A stretch of DNA of 47,719 nt from an uncultured beta proteobacterium (GTDB lineage Bacteria; Pseudomonadota; Gammaproteobacteria; Burkholderiales; Burkholderiaceae), in NCBI GenBank assembly GCA_903867305.1, contig CAIPQU010000063.1:1-47719 (forward strand), given 5' to 3'. This document shows, piece after piece, positions 39,958 to 47,719 of the stretch; the stretch's first letter is position 1, and the number at the start of each line of letters is the position of its first letter. Under the pieces are notes generated by a model. That model ran no database searches, had not been told where the DNA came from, and worked only from the letters and a program-made list of their open reading frames with translations. The position numbers and the translations under genes are program-made.

Positions 39958-42579
39958 ATGCCAAACACTCCACTACCTTTTGAAGTAGTTCGTAAGAAAT
40001 CCTTATTGGCTTTATTGGTTTTGATTTTTGGTATTTGTATGACCTGCATCATTAGTTTGTATGTCAAAACAACTATCGAAAAAGATACCTTGATGGAGTT
40101 CAGCATTACGAGTGACCAAATTACTCAGAAACTCCAAGATCAAATCAAACATAATAATTTATTACTTTATGGAGTTATCGGTCGATTTCAGTCTGCTGAC
40201 TTTATGAATCGTCGAAAATTTAAAGAATATGTTGAGGCCCTTCGACTAGCCGAAAATAATCCAGGTATTCAAGCAATCAATGTTCTAAAAATAGTTAAAA
40301 AAAATGGCGTAGTTGCCTATGAAAAACAAGCGCAAAAGGAAGGATTTCCAGGATTTCGTGTAACCCCACCCGGCGAAAGAGACTTCTACACGCCGATTCA
40401 ATATATAGAACCTTTTACGGAGAAAAACCAACTTGCGCTAGGCTTTGATACGAACTCCAATATCAGTCGTCAACAAGCACAAAAGCAAGCAGCGGATACT
40501 GGCCAAATCATATTGTCCAATAAATTAATGCTTCTTCAAGACAATACGCAGTTTAATGTAATCGCTATTGCAGCCCTTTATCAAAAGGGTATGCCCATCG
40601 ATACAATTGATCAAAGACGAACAGCTTTGATTGGTTATGCAACAACACCATATGACCTACCTGTTTTTTTCAACAAATTATTTTCAAAAGAATTTAAGTC
40701 GTCTATTTCTATCAAAGTATTTGATCAAAATAAAGATAATTTGAGAAACCTCATATTTAAAAGTTCCGAAGCTATAGAGCCCCAAAAATCATATTCAGTC
40801 CTGCAAACAAGAACTATCAATTTTAACGATGGTAACCAATGGGTAATAGACATCGACTCAAATAATGCTTCTCATTTATTTAATTACACTCCAGCTTGGA
40901 CCGTCCTCATTACTGGGTTAACCATTAGCTTCTTACTTTATTTCCTCATCAAAACACAATCTGAGATGAGGTTTAATGCGCAAAATCTTGCTAATCAATT
41001 AACTCGAGATAACCGCCAATTAAATCAACGACTGACACTTGCATTAAATTCCGCAAAAATGGGTGTATGGGAACTTAACCCTATCACTGGCGATTTAATT
41101 TGGGATCAAAAACAATTTGAAATTTTTGATTTTGATCAACATCATTTCACTGGAAAATTACAAGATTGGAAGTCGTGCATTCACCCTGAGGATCTTAACC
41201 AATCAGCAAAGGAGCTAGAAGTAGCCCTAAGTGGTGAAAAAGATTTTGATGTGACATTTAGAGTCATCACTAAAGATCAAAGTATTAGATATATCAAAGG
41301 ACAGGCCATTGTCATTCGTAACCAAAGTAACAAGCCCTTGATGATGATTGGCGTGAACTATGACATTACTGAATTCATGATCAATCAACAAAGCCTAACT
41401 CAGGCGAAAGACGTAGCTGAAGTCGCAAATCTAGCAAAAAGTCGTTTTTTAGCCAAAATGTCTCATGAAATTCGGACTCCTTTAAATGGCATTATTGGAC
41501 TTTCACAATTAGCTCTCAATTCGAATCTTTCCGCCGATGCCAAAGATTTCTTTGTAAAAATCTTCTCCTCATCTAAAGTACTTTTAAAAACCCTCAACGA
41601 AATCTTAGAATTTTCAAAAATTGAAGCTGGTAAATTTGAGCTTGAAAATGAAGTTTTTCTGTTGGATCAAATTCTTCAAGAGACCCTTGATCTTTATAAA
41701 CCTTCGGCCCAAATTAAAAATATTCAATTGAATCTTGTGCATGATCAAAAAATACCCCAATATTTAAAGGGTGATAAAAATAGTATTAAGCAGATCATTC
41801 ATAACCTTTTGGATAACGCAATTAAATTTTCAACGATTGGGCCGATTACTTTAAAGACAACATTCATTCACCAGCTTGATCAAATGGTTAATTTCGAAAT
41901 CTCTGTTCAAGACTCAGGAATCGGAATTGATGAAAAAGACCTCCCATTCATTACTCGTCCATTTACACAAGCAAACCAAAGTATCGCTAAAAATTTTGGT
42001 GGTACAGGGTTAGGTCTAGCGATCTCCCAAGAGCTATTAAAGCTCATGCACTCTTCATTACAAATTTTTAGCTTACCCAATAAGGGAACAACTATTAGTT
42101 TTCATTTATATCTTCCAATTGTTGAAAAATCTGAAATCAACAATCACATTGAGCTAGATCATGAAAATTATCAAATTCATATTCACGACAAAGTCTTGGA
42201 AAGTAAAAATGTCCTGATTGCAGAAGATAATCTCATAAATATTGAAGTTTTAAGACAGTTAATGAACTTTATAAAAGCAAATATTTATATTGCCCATGAT
42301 GGTAAAGAGTGTCTAGAGATACTATCAAAAAATCGTATCGACATGATCTTAATGGATATACAAATGCCGGAATTAGATGGCTTAGAAACCACCAAACTCA
42401 TTCGAGCGATGCCCCAATTTGCTAGACTACCCATCGTCGGTATTAGCGCAGGTCTTATTTCTAATGAAAAAGATCTAGCTCTAGCTGCTGGAATGGATAG
42501 CTTTTTAACGAAACCTATCGATCCTGAAGAGTTAATTCAAGCAATGACAAATCTCATTTATCTGTCGAAAGAGACTTAA
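39958..42579 (+). CDS. CHASE-domain hybrid sensor histidine kinase with PAS and receiver domains
   Basis: An 873-residue membrane sensor. A first helix (about 14-36) and a second (about 314-331) flank a periplasmic CHASE-type domain (YTPIQYIEPFTEKNQLALGFD is its conserved core). A PAS domain follows (about 360-475), then HisKA with phosphoacceptor H503 (KMSHEIRTPLNG), an HATPase domain with N616 (NLLDNAIKFS) and DSGIGI, GGTGLGLAIS, and a receiver domain with D800 (LMDIQMPELDG). There is no output domain and no adjacent response regulator, so a phosphotransfer partner must lie elsewhere. It sits 12 bases after the MarR gene. The ligand is unknown; plant-type CHASE domains bind cytokinins, bacterial ones varied small molecules. 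Confidence 0.92.
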   Translation: MPNTPLPFEVVRKKSLLALLVLIFGICMTCIISLYVKTTIEKDTLMEFSITSDQITQKLQDQIKHNNLLLYGVIGRFQSADFMNRRKFKEYVEALRLAENNPGIQAINVLKIVKKNGVVAYEKQAQKEGFPGFRVTPPGERDFYTPIQYIEPFTEKNQLALGFDTNSNISRQQAQKQAADTGQIILSNKLMLLQDNTQFNVIAIAALYQKGMPIDTIDQRRTALIGYATTPYDLPVFFNKLFSKEFKSSISIKVFDQNKDNLRNLIFKSSEAIEPQKSYSVLQTRTINFNDGNQWVIDIDSNNASHLFNYTPAWTVLITGLTISFLLYFLIKTQSEMRFNAQNLANQLTRDNRQLNQRLTLALNSAKMGVWELNPITGDLIWDQKQFEIFDFDQHHFTGKLQDWKSCIHPEDLNQSAKELEVALSGEKDFDVTFRVITKDQSIRYIKGQAIVIRNQSNKPLMMIGVNYDITEFMINQQSLTQAKDVAEVANLAKSRFLAKMSHEIRTPLNGIIGLSQLALNSNLSADAKDFFVKIFSSSKVLLKTLNEILEFSKIEAGKFELENEVFLLDQILQETLDLYKPSAQIKNIQLNLVHDQKIPQYLKGDKNSIKQIIHNLLDNAIKFSTIGPITLKTTFIHQLDQMVNFEISVQDSGIGIDEKDLPFITRPFTQANQSIAKNFGGTGLGLAISQELLKLMHSSLQIFSLPNKGTTISFHLYLPIVEKSEINNHIELDHENYQIHIHDKVLESKNVLIAEDNLINIEVLRQLMNFIKANIYIAHDGKECLEILSKNRIDMILMDIQMPELDGLETTKLIRAMPQFARLPIVGISAGLISNEKDLALAAGMDSFLTKPIDPEELIQAMTNLIYLSKET

Positions 42580-42586
42580 AGCTGTA

Positions 42587-43576
42587 TCAATTGGCGTAAA
42601 GTTTGATATTGGAATTTTTAATCACTCTAGTCCATTTATCATTTTCACTTTTGATATAAGCTGCAAAGTCTTTATTGTTTAAATAAGAACTTTCAATGCC
42701 TTGCAGTTTAAATTGCGCCTGGACCTCTGGAGATTGAATTGCAGTATCAATCGCTTTATTTAAAGCCTTTTGTATAGGTTCGGGCAAACCTAAGGGGCTC
42801 ATTAAACCAAACCAAACAGTTGATTCAAAACCACTCAAGCCTAGTTCATTGAGCGTTGCTATATCTGGCGCCACAAATGCTCTTTTTAACCCTGTAGATG
42901 CCAATGCTTTCAATTTCCCGGTCTGCACGTACTGCATCACCGTTGAAGCAGGAACAAACATCACACTCGTTCTTCCCGCAAGTAAATCAGTCATCGCGGC
43001 GTTACTTCCCTGATAAGGCACATGAATCATTTGCACATCGGCCATCATTGAAAACAACATCGCCGCCATGTGCAATGCCGTACCATTACCAGCACTTGCA
43101 TAGGCAATCTCATTGGGCTTAGATTTTAATAATTGAATTAATTCATTGACAGAATTAACCCCTAACGAAGGATGAACCACAAGGATATTCGGTACGCTTC
43201 CAATCATACTCACCGTGGATAAATCTTTCGATAAATCAATTTCAGATGAACCTTTTGCTACGGTATTAATGACATTGGCGACCGTCGATAAATATAAGGT
43301 ATATCCATCTGGCGAGGATGATGAGACTAACTTCGCAGCGACATTTGAACTACCACCAGGTTTATTTTCAACAATGACTGACTGACCTAAGATCTGCCCC
43401 ACTTTTTCGCCAATAACGCGTGCTGCGACATCAGATGAGCTACCTGGAGCAAAACCAACAATAATCTTAATGGGCTTTATGGGATATGGACTTTGGGCAA
43501 AGGCTTTTGAATTCAACAAATTTAAAATACCTAAAGCAACTATTAAGCCTATCTGAAGGAAGTAGCGTTGCTTCAT
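42587..43576 (-). CDS. Bug/TctC-family tripartite tricarboxylate transporter binding protein
   Basis: A 329-residue periplasmic binding protein with a Sec signal peptide (cleavage near AFAQSP, residue 28). IKPIKIIVGFAPGSSSDVAARVIG and VIVENKPGGSSNVAAKLV are the family signature. No TctA or TctB is adjacent, so it is another orphan Bug. It lies 2 bases after the alpha/beta hydrolase gene, with which it is probably co-transcribed, and converges on the histidine kinase gene (7 bases between stops). Ligand unknown. Confidence 0.9.
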   Translation of the reverse strand: MKQRYFLQIGLIVALGILNLLNSKAFAQSPYPIKPIKIIVGFAPGSSSDVAARVIGEKVGQILGQSVIVENKPGGSSNVAAKLVSSSSPDGYTLYLSTVANVINTVAKGSSEIDLSKDLSTVSMIGSVPNILVVHPSLGVNSVNELIQLLKSKPNEIAYASAGNGTALHMAAMLFSMMADVQMIHVPYQGSNAAMTDLLAGRTSVMFVPASTVMQYVQTGKLKALASTGLKRAFVAPDIATLNELGLSGFESTVWFGLMSPLGLPEPIQKALNKAIDTAIQSPEVQAQFKLQGIESSYLNNKDFAAYIKSENDKWTRVIKNSNIKLYAN

Positions 43577-43578
43577 GA

Positions 43579-44499
43579 TTATTGAGCTAAAAATTCAGCA
43601 GGATACTGATGAAAGAAACTGTACAGCACGTCATACACCAAAAGATAATTGGTTTGCTGAAAACTAGCATGTGCTACTCCTGGCATCACGGCAAAATGCT
43701 TATCAGTATTCGGTAATCGCCTAAAAAACTCGATTAAGTCATCCACTCCTGCAATGCCATCAAATTCACCTCTCATAATGATCGTTGGTACTGTAATTTT
43801 TAAGGGATCTATAAGGGGAAGCTTGGTACACATATCGATATAGGTTCCAGTTGGAACAGAATCATCCAATGCTAAAGAGGCATCTGCAAAAGCATCAATC
43901 ATTTTTTGATCAGCTGTACCAGGTCGATCTCGATCAAAAACACTTTGAATCACTTCACGATTAAAAGGTCGTCGATTAACTCCAACGAGTTTTGGCAACA
44001 TTTTTTTCCTTTCAACTAACGTAGGACTTCCCTCTCCAGTCCAAACAAAAGCATCAAGTGCTAATCGAGAAACCCGATCAGGATGCCACTGTGTAAACAA
44101 CGCTGACTTCAACGCTCCAGAAGAAATCCCATATAACAAGACTTGTTTGATACTATCTTGCTTCAAAATATAATCCGTCACCGCCACAATATCTTGTGCA
44201 CCATTTTCAACACCAAAGTTGATATCTCGATGTTTATCAGATCTACCATATCCTTCATTATCAAAACACCATGTGTCATAACCTTTTGAAGTAAAAAAAT
44301 CCATCACGGAAGACCATGGACGTCCTTCAACATGTAAATCAAATGTAGGCTGTGAACACCATGAAGAACCATGAACAAAAAGAATTGTTCCCTGATGGTT
44401 GGTATTGAGGGCACGCTTTTTATTCCACAAAAAAAGCTTAACGTCATCTTTAAATGCCCAGTGCTCAGTTCCTTCAATGACCGTATCACCGCTTAACAT
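43579..44499 (-). CDS. alpha/beta hydrolase
   Basis: A 306-residue alpha/beta-hydrolase-fold enzyme. ILFVHGSSWCS near residue 40 gives the oxyanion-hole HG, LLYGISSGALKS holds the nucleophile Ser (GxSxG), MRGEFDGIA the acid and PGVAHASFQ the His. Specificity unknown. It pairs with the Bug protein 2 bases downstream, suggesting hydrolysis of an ester or related compound whose product or precursor the binding protein recognises. Start 44499 is chosen because GAGGAGACACC lies immediately before it; an in-frame start at 44532 is less likely. Confidence 0.85.
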   Translation of the reverse strand: MLSGDTVIEGTEHWAFKDDVKLFLWNKKRALNTNHQGTILFVHGSSWCSQPTFDLHVEGRPWSSVMDFFTSKGYDTWCFDNEGYGRSDKHRDINFGVENGAQDIVAVTDYILKQDSIKQVLLYGISSGALKSALFTQWHPDRVSRLALDAFVWTGEGSPTLVERKKMLPKLVGVNRRPFNREVIQSVFDRDRPGTADQKMIDAFADASLALDDSVPTGTYIDMCTKLPLIDPLKITVPTIIMRGEFDGIAGVDDLIEFFRRLPNTDKHFAVMPGVAHASFQQTNYLLVYDVLYSFFHQYPAEFLAQ

Positions 44500-44702
44500 G
44501 GTGTCTCCTCTATTTTTAATTTGGAAATTCATTTTAGATCAATTCATTAAAGAGTAAGCCCATTTTGATTTGGTGCCTTATCTGTATCTTGAATTGTTAA
44601 ATGATCTGAATAACGAACCCTATTTAACCTCTCACTTCGATATATCTATTAGATAAGTTCCTCATTATATTGGGCTTAGATGCTTCTAAAAAATCTCCAA
44701 AA

Positions 44703-45089
44703 CTATGCCTTAAAAAGACGATATCCCCACAAAAGTATGGCTAACCAAATAACAACAATAATGAATAGGCCTAAATAACTCCTCGGTTTAGATCGATGTT
44801 GTATGAGCCACTGTTCAGCCATATTCTTGGATTCTTGTTGAATAGACTTAGGGATGAGTCTGATCGCAGCCCAAATCAAGATGGGCAACAAAATAACTTC
44901 ATCAACATAACCGAGTACAGGAATAAAATCGGGAATTAGATCAATGGGACTCAAAGCATAAGCAACAATAAAAATACAAATTGCTTTTGGTAACCATGGG
45001 GTTAGAGGGTTCTTGGTAGCAAACCAAAGCATAAGTACATCCTGCTTCAGATATTTCGCCCAGATTTTCAATTTTCCGAATAAATTCAT
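44703..45089 (-). CDS. YkvA family (DUF1232) membrane protein
   Basis: A 128-residue protein with two or three hydrophobic segments. The DUF1232 core is AYALSPIDLIPDFIPVLGYVDEVILLPILIW at about 45-75, with the typical SPIDLIPD motif. A last helix (about 105-124) anchors it in the membrane. Function is unknown in this family. It stands alone between the alpha/beta hydrolase gene and the acquired segment downstream. Confidence 0.85.
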   Translation of the reverse strand: MNLFGKLKIWAKYLKQDVLMLWFATKNPLTPWLPKAICIFIVAYALSPIDLIPDFIPVLGYVDEVILLPILIWAAIRLIPKSIQQESKNMAEQWLIQHRSKPRSYLGLFIIVVIWLAILLWGYRLFKA

Positions 45090-45751
45090 TCGTCAATCAT
45101 AGCCGTCTGCAATGTCAAAAGGAAGAGGCCATCAAGGCATTTATTATGACGAGCCAGTTTTATAGGGGCAACTCCACGTAATTTTTACAGTGTTTGTATA
45201 AACTTAAAACATGCAAGGATTAATTACTTTAGCTCTTTAAGATTGGTATGGGCTGATTTATCAAGTTTAATAAAAGATCCTCCCACTGATTATGGTGAAG
45301 AGCCAATAAATGGCGGAAGCTGTGAGAACCAAATCAGTTTATTTTAAATAGCTCTCACAGGGCACATGATAAATTCATGATAAAAAATCAACTTTATGAA
45401 CTTATAAGCCCACTGAATAGATCACTAAACAAGTCAGAGTATTTATCGACTGAAATACCTCTTGAGAATAGATTGCCTTAAGCTGACACGTTGTGTTTTA
45501 TCAAGTTTATAGTAAGCCCCCAGATTCGCTACACCTCTAGTTTTTTGAACCTCCCTTCTATCGTCTTAACCATCGAAAAAGTAACGTTTTGTCCTTGTGC
45601 ATCACGGCAAGCTTCGCCACCCCTAAGAGGCAACCTTGATTTTATTAATAGTATTGGTATTTAAATGATCTATTAAATCATTGTTTTATATGAGTTTTTA
45701 ACTATTAATTTATGTTGCATTTGTCTGATATTTGTATATAATTTAAGGACT
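45090..45751. other. 662-base stretch without a recognised gene
   Basis: No convincing reading frame, RNA gene or terminator is seen. It contains two imperfect copies of TTTATCAAGTTTA (near 45257 and 45497), two exact copies of CATGATAAA 11 bases apart (45365 and 45376), and an 8-base inverted repeat CTGTGAGA / TCTCACAG (45320-45327, 45353-45360). The last 100 bases are very AT-rich and must hold the promoter of the antitoxin gene. It is best read as a decayed junction between the ancestral chromosome and the acquired segment. Confidence 0.5.
45715..45742 (+). promoter_or_regulatory. candidate sigma-70 promoter of the AbiE operon
   Basis: TTGCAT (45715-45720) and TATAAT (45737-45742) are separated by 16 bases, close to the sigma-70 consensus. 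Transcription would begin near 45749, almost at the ATG 45752, so either the message is nearly leaderless or translation starts later (ATG 45776 or 45788). An inverted repeat, AATGAT / ATCATT (45664-45682), lies upstream and could bind AbiEi. Confidence 0.45.
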
Positions 45752-46432
45752 ATGAAAGCACTAATCAAGACAAAAATGCCTCTCAATATGCTAATTGCTC
45801 GGCGCATTAGCCGTAGCCCAGCCGATAAGGTTTGGACGGCGAAGGATTTTCTCGACCTAGGCAACCGTAGCGCAGTAGATAAAACTCTCCAGCGCCTAAC
45901 TAATAAGGGCGACTTACGTCGCATCAATCACGGCCTATATGATCGTCCACGAGTGAATCCATTAACCGGCAAAATATCTCAGCCCAACTATCAGAATGTG
46001 ATCTGGGCTATTGCTAGACGCGATAGCGCGCGCATGCTCATTGATGGCATGAGTGCCGCTAATGACTTAGGACTAACCAATGCGGTTCCGGGCAAGGTTA
46101 TCGTACATACCGATGCACGCATCAAGCCCGTTCAAATTGGAAACCTCACCATTCAATTTAAGTTGGCGTCACCTAGTAAGTTAATCTGGGCAGATCGCCC
46201 TGCTATGCGTGTCGTTCAAGCACTTCACTGGCTCAAAGATGGACTCAAGCAAAAAGATCCTTCCGCCCAAGCTGACATTAAAGCCGCTTTAACAAGAATC
46301 CTTAACGACCCCAAGGCTGGGGCAAGTATTGCGCAAGACCTCAAAAAGGATCTATCGCACTTGCCAACCTGGATGCACTCTTTACTTAAGGGTCTTTCTA
46401 GTGATTTGCCCCAAATTTCACTCTCTCATTAA
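45752..46432 (+). CDS. AbiEi-type antitoxin (DUF6088, type IV TA system)
   Basis: A 226-residue protein of the DUF6088/AbiEi group. Residues about 12-70 form a winged helix-turn-helix (VWTAKDFLDLGNRSAVDKTLQRLTNKGDLRR, with INHGLYDRP as the wing), which represses its own operon in characterised AbiE systems. The C-terminal part would counteract the toxin without binding it. The gene lies 11 bases before the AbiEii gene. AAGGA is only 2 bases before ATG 45752, so a start at 45776 or 45788 is possible. Base composition is slightly richer in G and C than its AT-rich upstream DNA. Confidence 0.85.
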   Translation: MKALIKTKMPLNMLIARRISRSPADKVWTAKDFLDLGNRSAVDKTLQRLTNKGDLRRINHGLYDRPRVNPLTGKISQPNYQNVIWAIARRDSARMLIDGMSAANDLGLTNAVPGKVIVHTDARIKPVQIGNLTIQFKLASPSKLIWADRPAMRVVQALHWLKDGLKQKDPSAQADIKAALTRILNDPKAGASIAQDLKKDLSHLPTWMHSLLKGLSSDLPQISLSH

Positions 46433-46443
46433 ACTGAGGGCAA

Positions 46444-47532
46444 ATGAATAACAATTTTCTCAAGGTTCTTAAAGCTAGCGAAAACGATAGGCGCAACCTC
46501 TTTTTAGAAACTTCCGTTCGTTTAGGCACGCCATTACGCAATGTTGAAAAAGACTTTTGGGTTTGTTTTGTTTTGGATTTACTATTTAATGACAAACTAG
46601 AAGTTGAGCCGCGCCTCTTATTTAAGGGTGGTACTTCACTGTCCAAAGCCTATGACCTAGTCTCGCGCTTTTCTGAAGATATTGATATCACTGTATATCG
46701 AGAAGATATCGGTCATTCAACGGATATTGCAACAATACAAAGCTGGGGTAGAAATAAGCGCAATGAGTACTTGGGTGCCATTAAGGCTGCTTGTTCAGCT
46801 TATATCCTGGGCGATCTTAAAGATCGTCTTATTTTACAAATTCAGAATGAATTAAACAATGCAGGCATCTCGATCCCTGCACTTAAGGTTGTCATTGATA
46901 CCACCGATAAAGATCAACAGACTTTACTGGTTGAATATCCCTCACTTGAATCTTCAGGCAAGGATGGCTACATCGAATCCAAGGTCAAGATTGAGGCCGG
47001 CGCCAAATCAGCGTTAGATCCTAGCAGACTCATCACAATCAATCCCTACGTTGCCCAAGAATTTATCGGTGGTGACTTGAATGTGCCTAATGTAAATTGC
47101 ATAGCGCCAGAGAGAACCTTTTGGGATAAGGCAGTCATCGCTCATGGTTTGCGAGCCTGGTTTGATGCACGTGGCAGCTTAAGAAATAATGGCAATCGTA
47201 TTTCTCGCCATTACTATGACCTTCACATGCTTTTGAATAATGCGGTTGGTCAAAATGCAATCAAAAATACAAGTCTTGGTAAGGAATGCGCCCTGCATGC
47301 ATCCATCTTCTTTTTTGATAAAGATTCACAACAAAATTCTGCAGCAGAGGGTAATTTCTTAATCTATCCTAGCGATGTAATGATTCCAGCACTTCGTAGA
47401 GATTACGAACAAATGTCGACCATGATTTTTGGCGCAACCCCTACGTTTGACGAAATCCTAGAAACAATTCAATCTGCGTCAAAACAACGGCTCTACATCA
47501 TAAACGGGGGACAAAGGTATTTATTAAACTAG
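46444..47532 (+). CDS. AbiEii-type nucleotidyltransferase toxin
   Basis: A 362-residue nucleotidyltransferase of the AbiEii/AbiGii family. The polymerase-beta-like active site is visible: GGTSLSK (62-68) and RFSEDIDI with D79 and D81 binding metal. PERTFWDKAVIAH and SRHYYDLHMLL are the family's motifs III and IV. In studied homologues the enzyme adds nucleotides to tRNA or otherwise blocks growth, giving phage abortive infection. It forms a type IV toxin-antitoxin pair with the preceding gene. All motifs look intact, so it is probably functional. An IS element begins just downstream. Confidence 0.9.
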   Translation: MNNNFLKVLKASENDRRNLFLETSVRLGTPLRNVEKDFWVCFVLDLLFNDKLEVEPRLLFKGGTSLSKAYDLVSRFSEDIDITVYREDIGHSTDIATIQSWGRNKRNEYLGAIKAACSAYILGDLKDRLILQIQNELNNAGISIPALKVVIDTTDKDQQTLLVEYPSLESSGKDGYIESKVKIEAGAKSALDPSRLITINPYVAQEFIGGDLNVPNVNCIAPERTFWDKAVIAHGLRAWFDARGSLRNNGNRISRHYYDLHMLLNNAVGQNAIKNTSLGKECALHASIFFFDKDSQQNSAAEGNFLIYPSDVMIPALRRDYEQMSTMIFGATPTFDEILETIQSASKQRLYIINGGQRYLLN

Positions 47533-47568
47533 TTTTTTCGACGAACTTTTTTAATAGAGGTAATACCC

Positions 47569-47719
47569 ATGTCCCATTTAGATTCTATCCTAGGTCTGCC
47601 TGATCTTTCAATCGAACAGGTAAAACGCGGTCAAATTATTGAGGTTTGGTGTAAACCCAAAGTCAGGCCAGCCTGTCTTTATTGTCAACATGACTCCGTT
47701 CGGATTAAATCCACGCATC
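47569..47719 (+). mobile_element. ISL3-family transposase, 5' part (cut by the window end)
   Basis: The first 50 codons of a frame open to the window edge, preceded by TAGAGGTAATACCC. The translation starts MSHLDSILGLPDLSIEQV and has a zinc-ribbon pair C36-x2-C39 in ACLYCQHDSV, typical of the N-terminal zinc finger of ISL3-family (IS1001/IS1165-type) transposases. The left inverted repeat of the element should lie between 47533 and 47568, but it cannot be identified without the right end. The name rests on the short N-terminus. Confidence 0.7.

Noticed and set aside
45320..45360. Terminator at the CTGTGAGA / TCTCACAG repeat
   Set aside because: The loop would be 25 bases and no T-run follows on either strand.
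1..47719. CRISPR array, prophage, rRNA operon or integrase
   Set aside because: No regularly spaced repeats, phage structural genes, rRNA sequence or recombinase motif were seen in any part of the window.

Overview
The window looks like chromosome of a low-GC betaproteobacterium of the Burkholderiales, most like Polynucleobacter. This is inferred from three things: an AT-rich composition (GC estimated by eye at about 40-43%), the order yicC-gmk-rpoZ-spoT facing greB with rph-rdgB-hemW divergent (a Burkholderiaceae arrangement), and several orphan Bug/TctC-type binding proteins. No database search was possible.

Layout. 1-5.8 kb: mixed single genes, namely an acyl-CoA ligase (fadD-like), a YaeQ protein, a stand-alone Rieske ferredoxin, the tRNA hydroxylation protein TrhP, an orphan HigA-type antitoxin, and a DUF3833 lipoprotein with a DUF2878 membrane protein. 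5.8-10.8 kb: a Bug binding protein, two MFS transporters, a periplasmic LprI/DUF3298-like protein and a small membrane protein. 10.9-19.4 kb: the housekeeping core, namely tRNA-Arg(ACG), greB, spoT, rpoZ, gmk, yicC and, on the other strand, rph-rdgB-hemW-panE as a tightly overlapping operon. 19.3-25.4 kb (minus strand): rarD, 3-hydroxyacyl-CoA dehydrogenase, an HSL-type esterase, a MalY/PatB lyase, two GSTs and an L-2-haloacid dehalogenase-like HAD.

25.5-34.4 kb (minus strand) is the most interesting block. It holds a type I extradiol dioxygenase (VOC fold), a Liv-type ABC importer with a fused LivM-LivG subunit, a YciI protein, a Tat-exported amidohydrolase and two fumarylacetoacetate-hydrolase-family enzymes. 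Together these look like uptake and meta-cleavage of an unidentified aromatic compound. PPK2 and 3-hydroxybutyrate dehydrogenase follow. At 36.4-39.9 kb lies a 3-hydroxybenzoate/gentisate operon (3-hydroxybenzoate 6-hydroxylase, gentisate 1,2-dioxygenase, maleylpyruvate isomerase) with a divergent MarR regulator. It has no local fumarylpyruvate hydrolase, and the FAH genes 10 kb away could fill that step. A CHASE-PAS hybrid histidine kinase follows.

42.6-45.1 kb: an alpha/beta hydrolase with a second Bug protein, and a YkvA (DUF1232) membrane protein. From about 45.1 kb to the end the window looks like an acquired segment: 660 bases without a gene, an AbiEi/AbiEii type IV toxin-antitoxin pair, and the start of an ISL3-family transposase cut off by the window edge.
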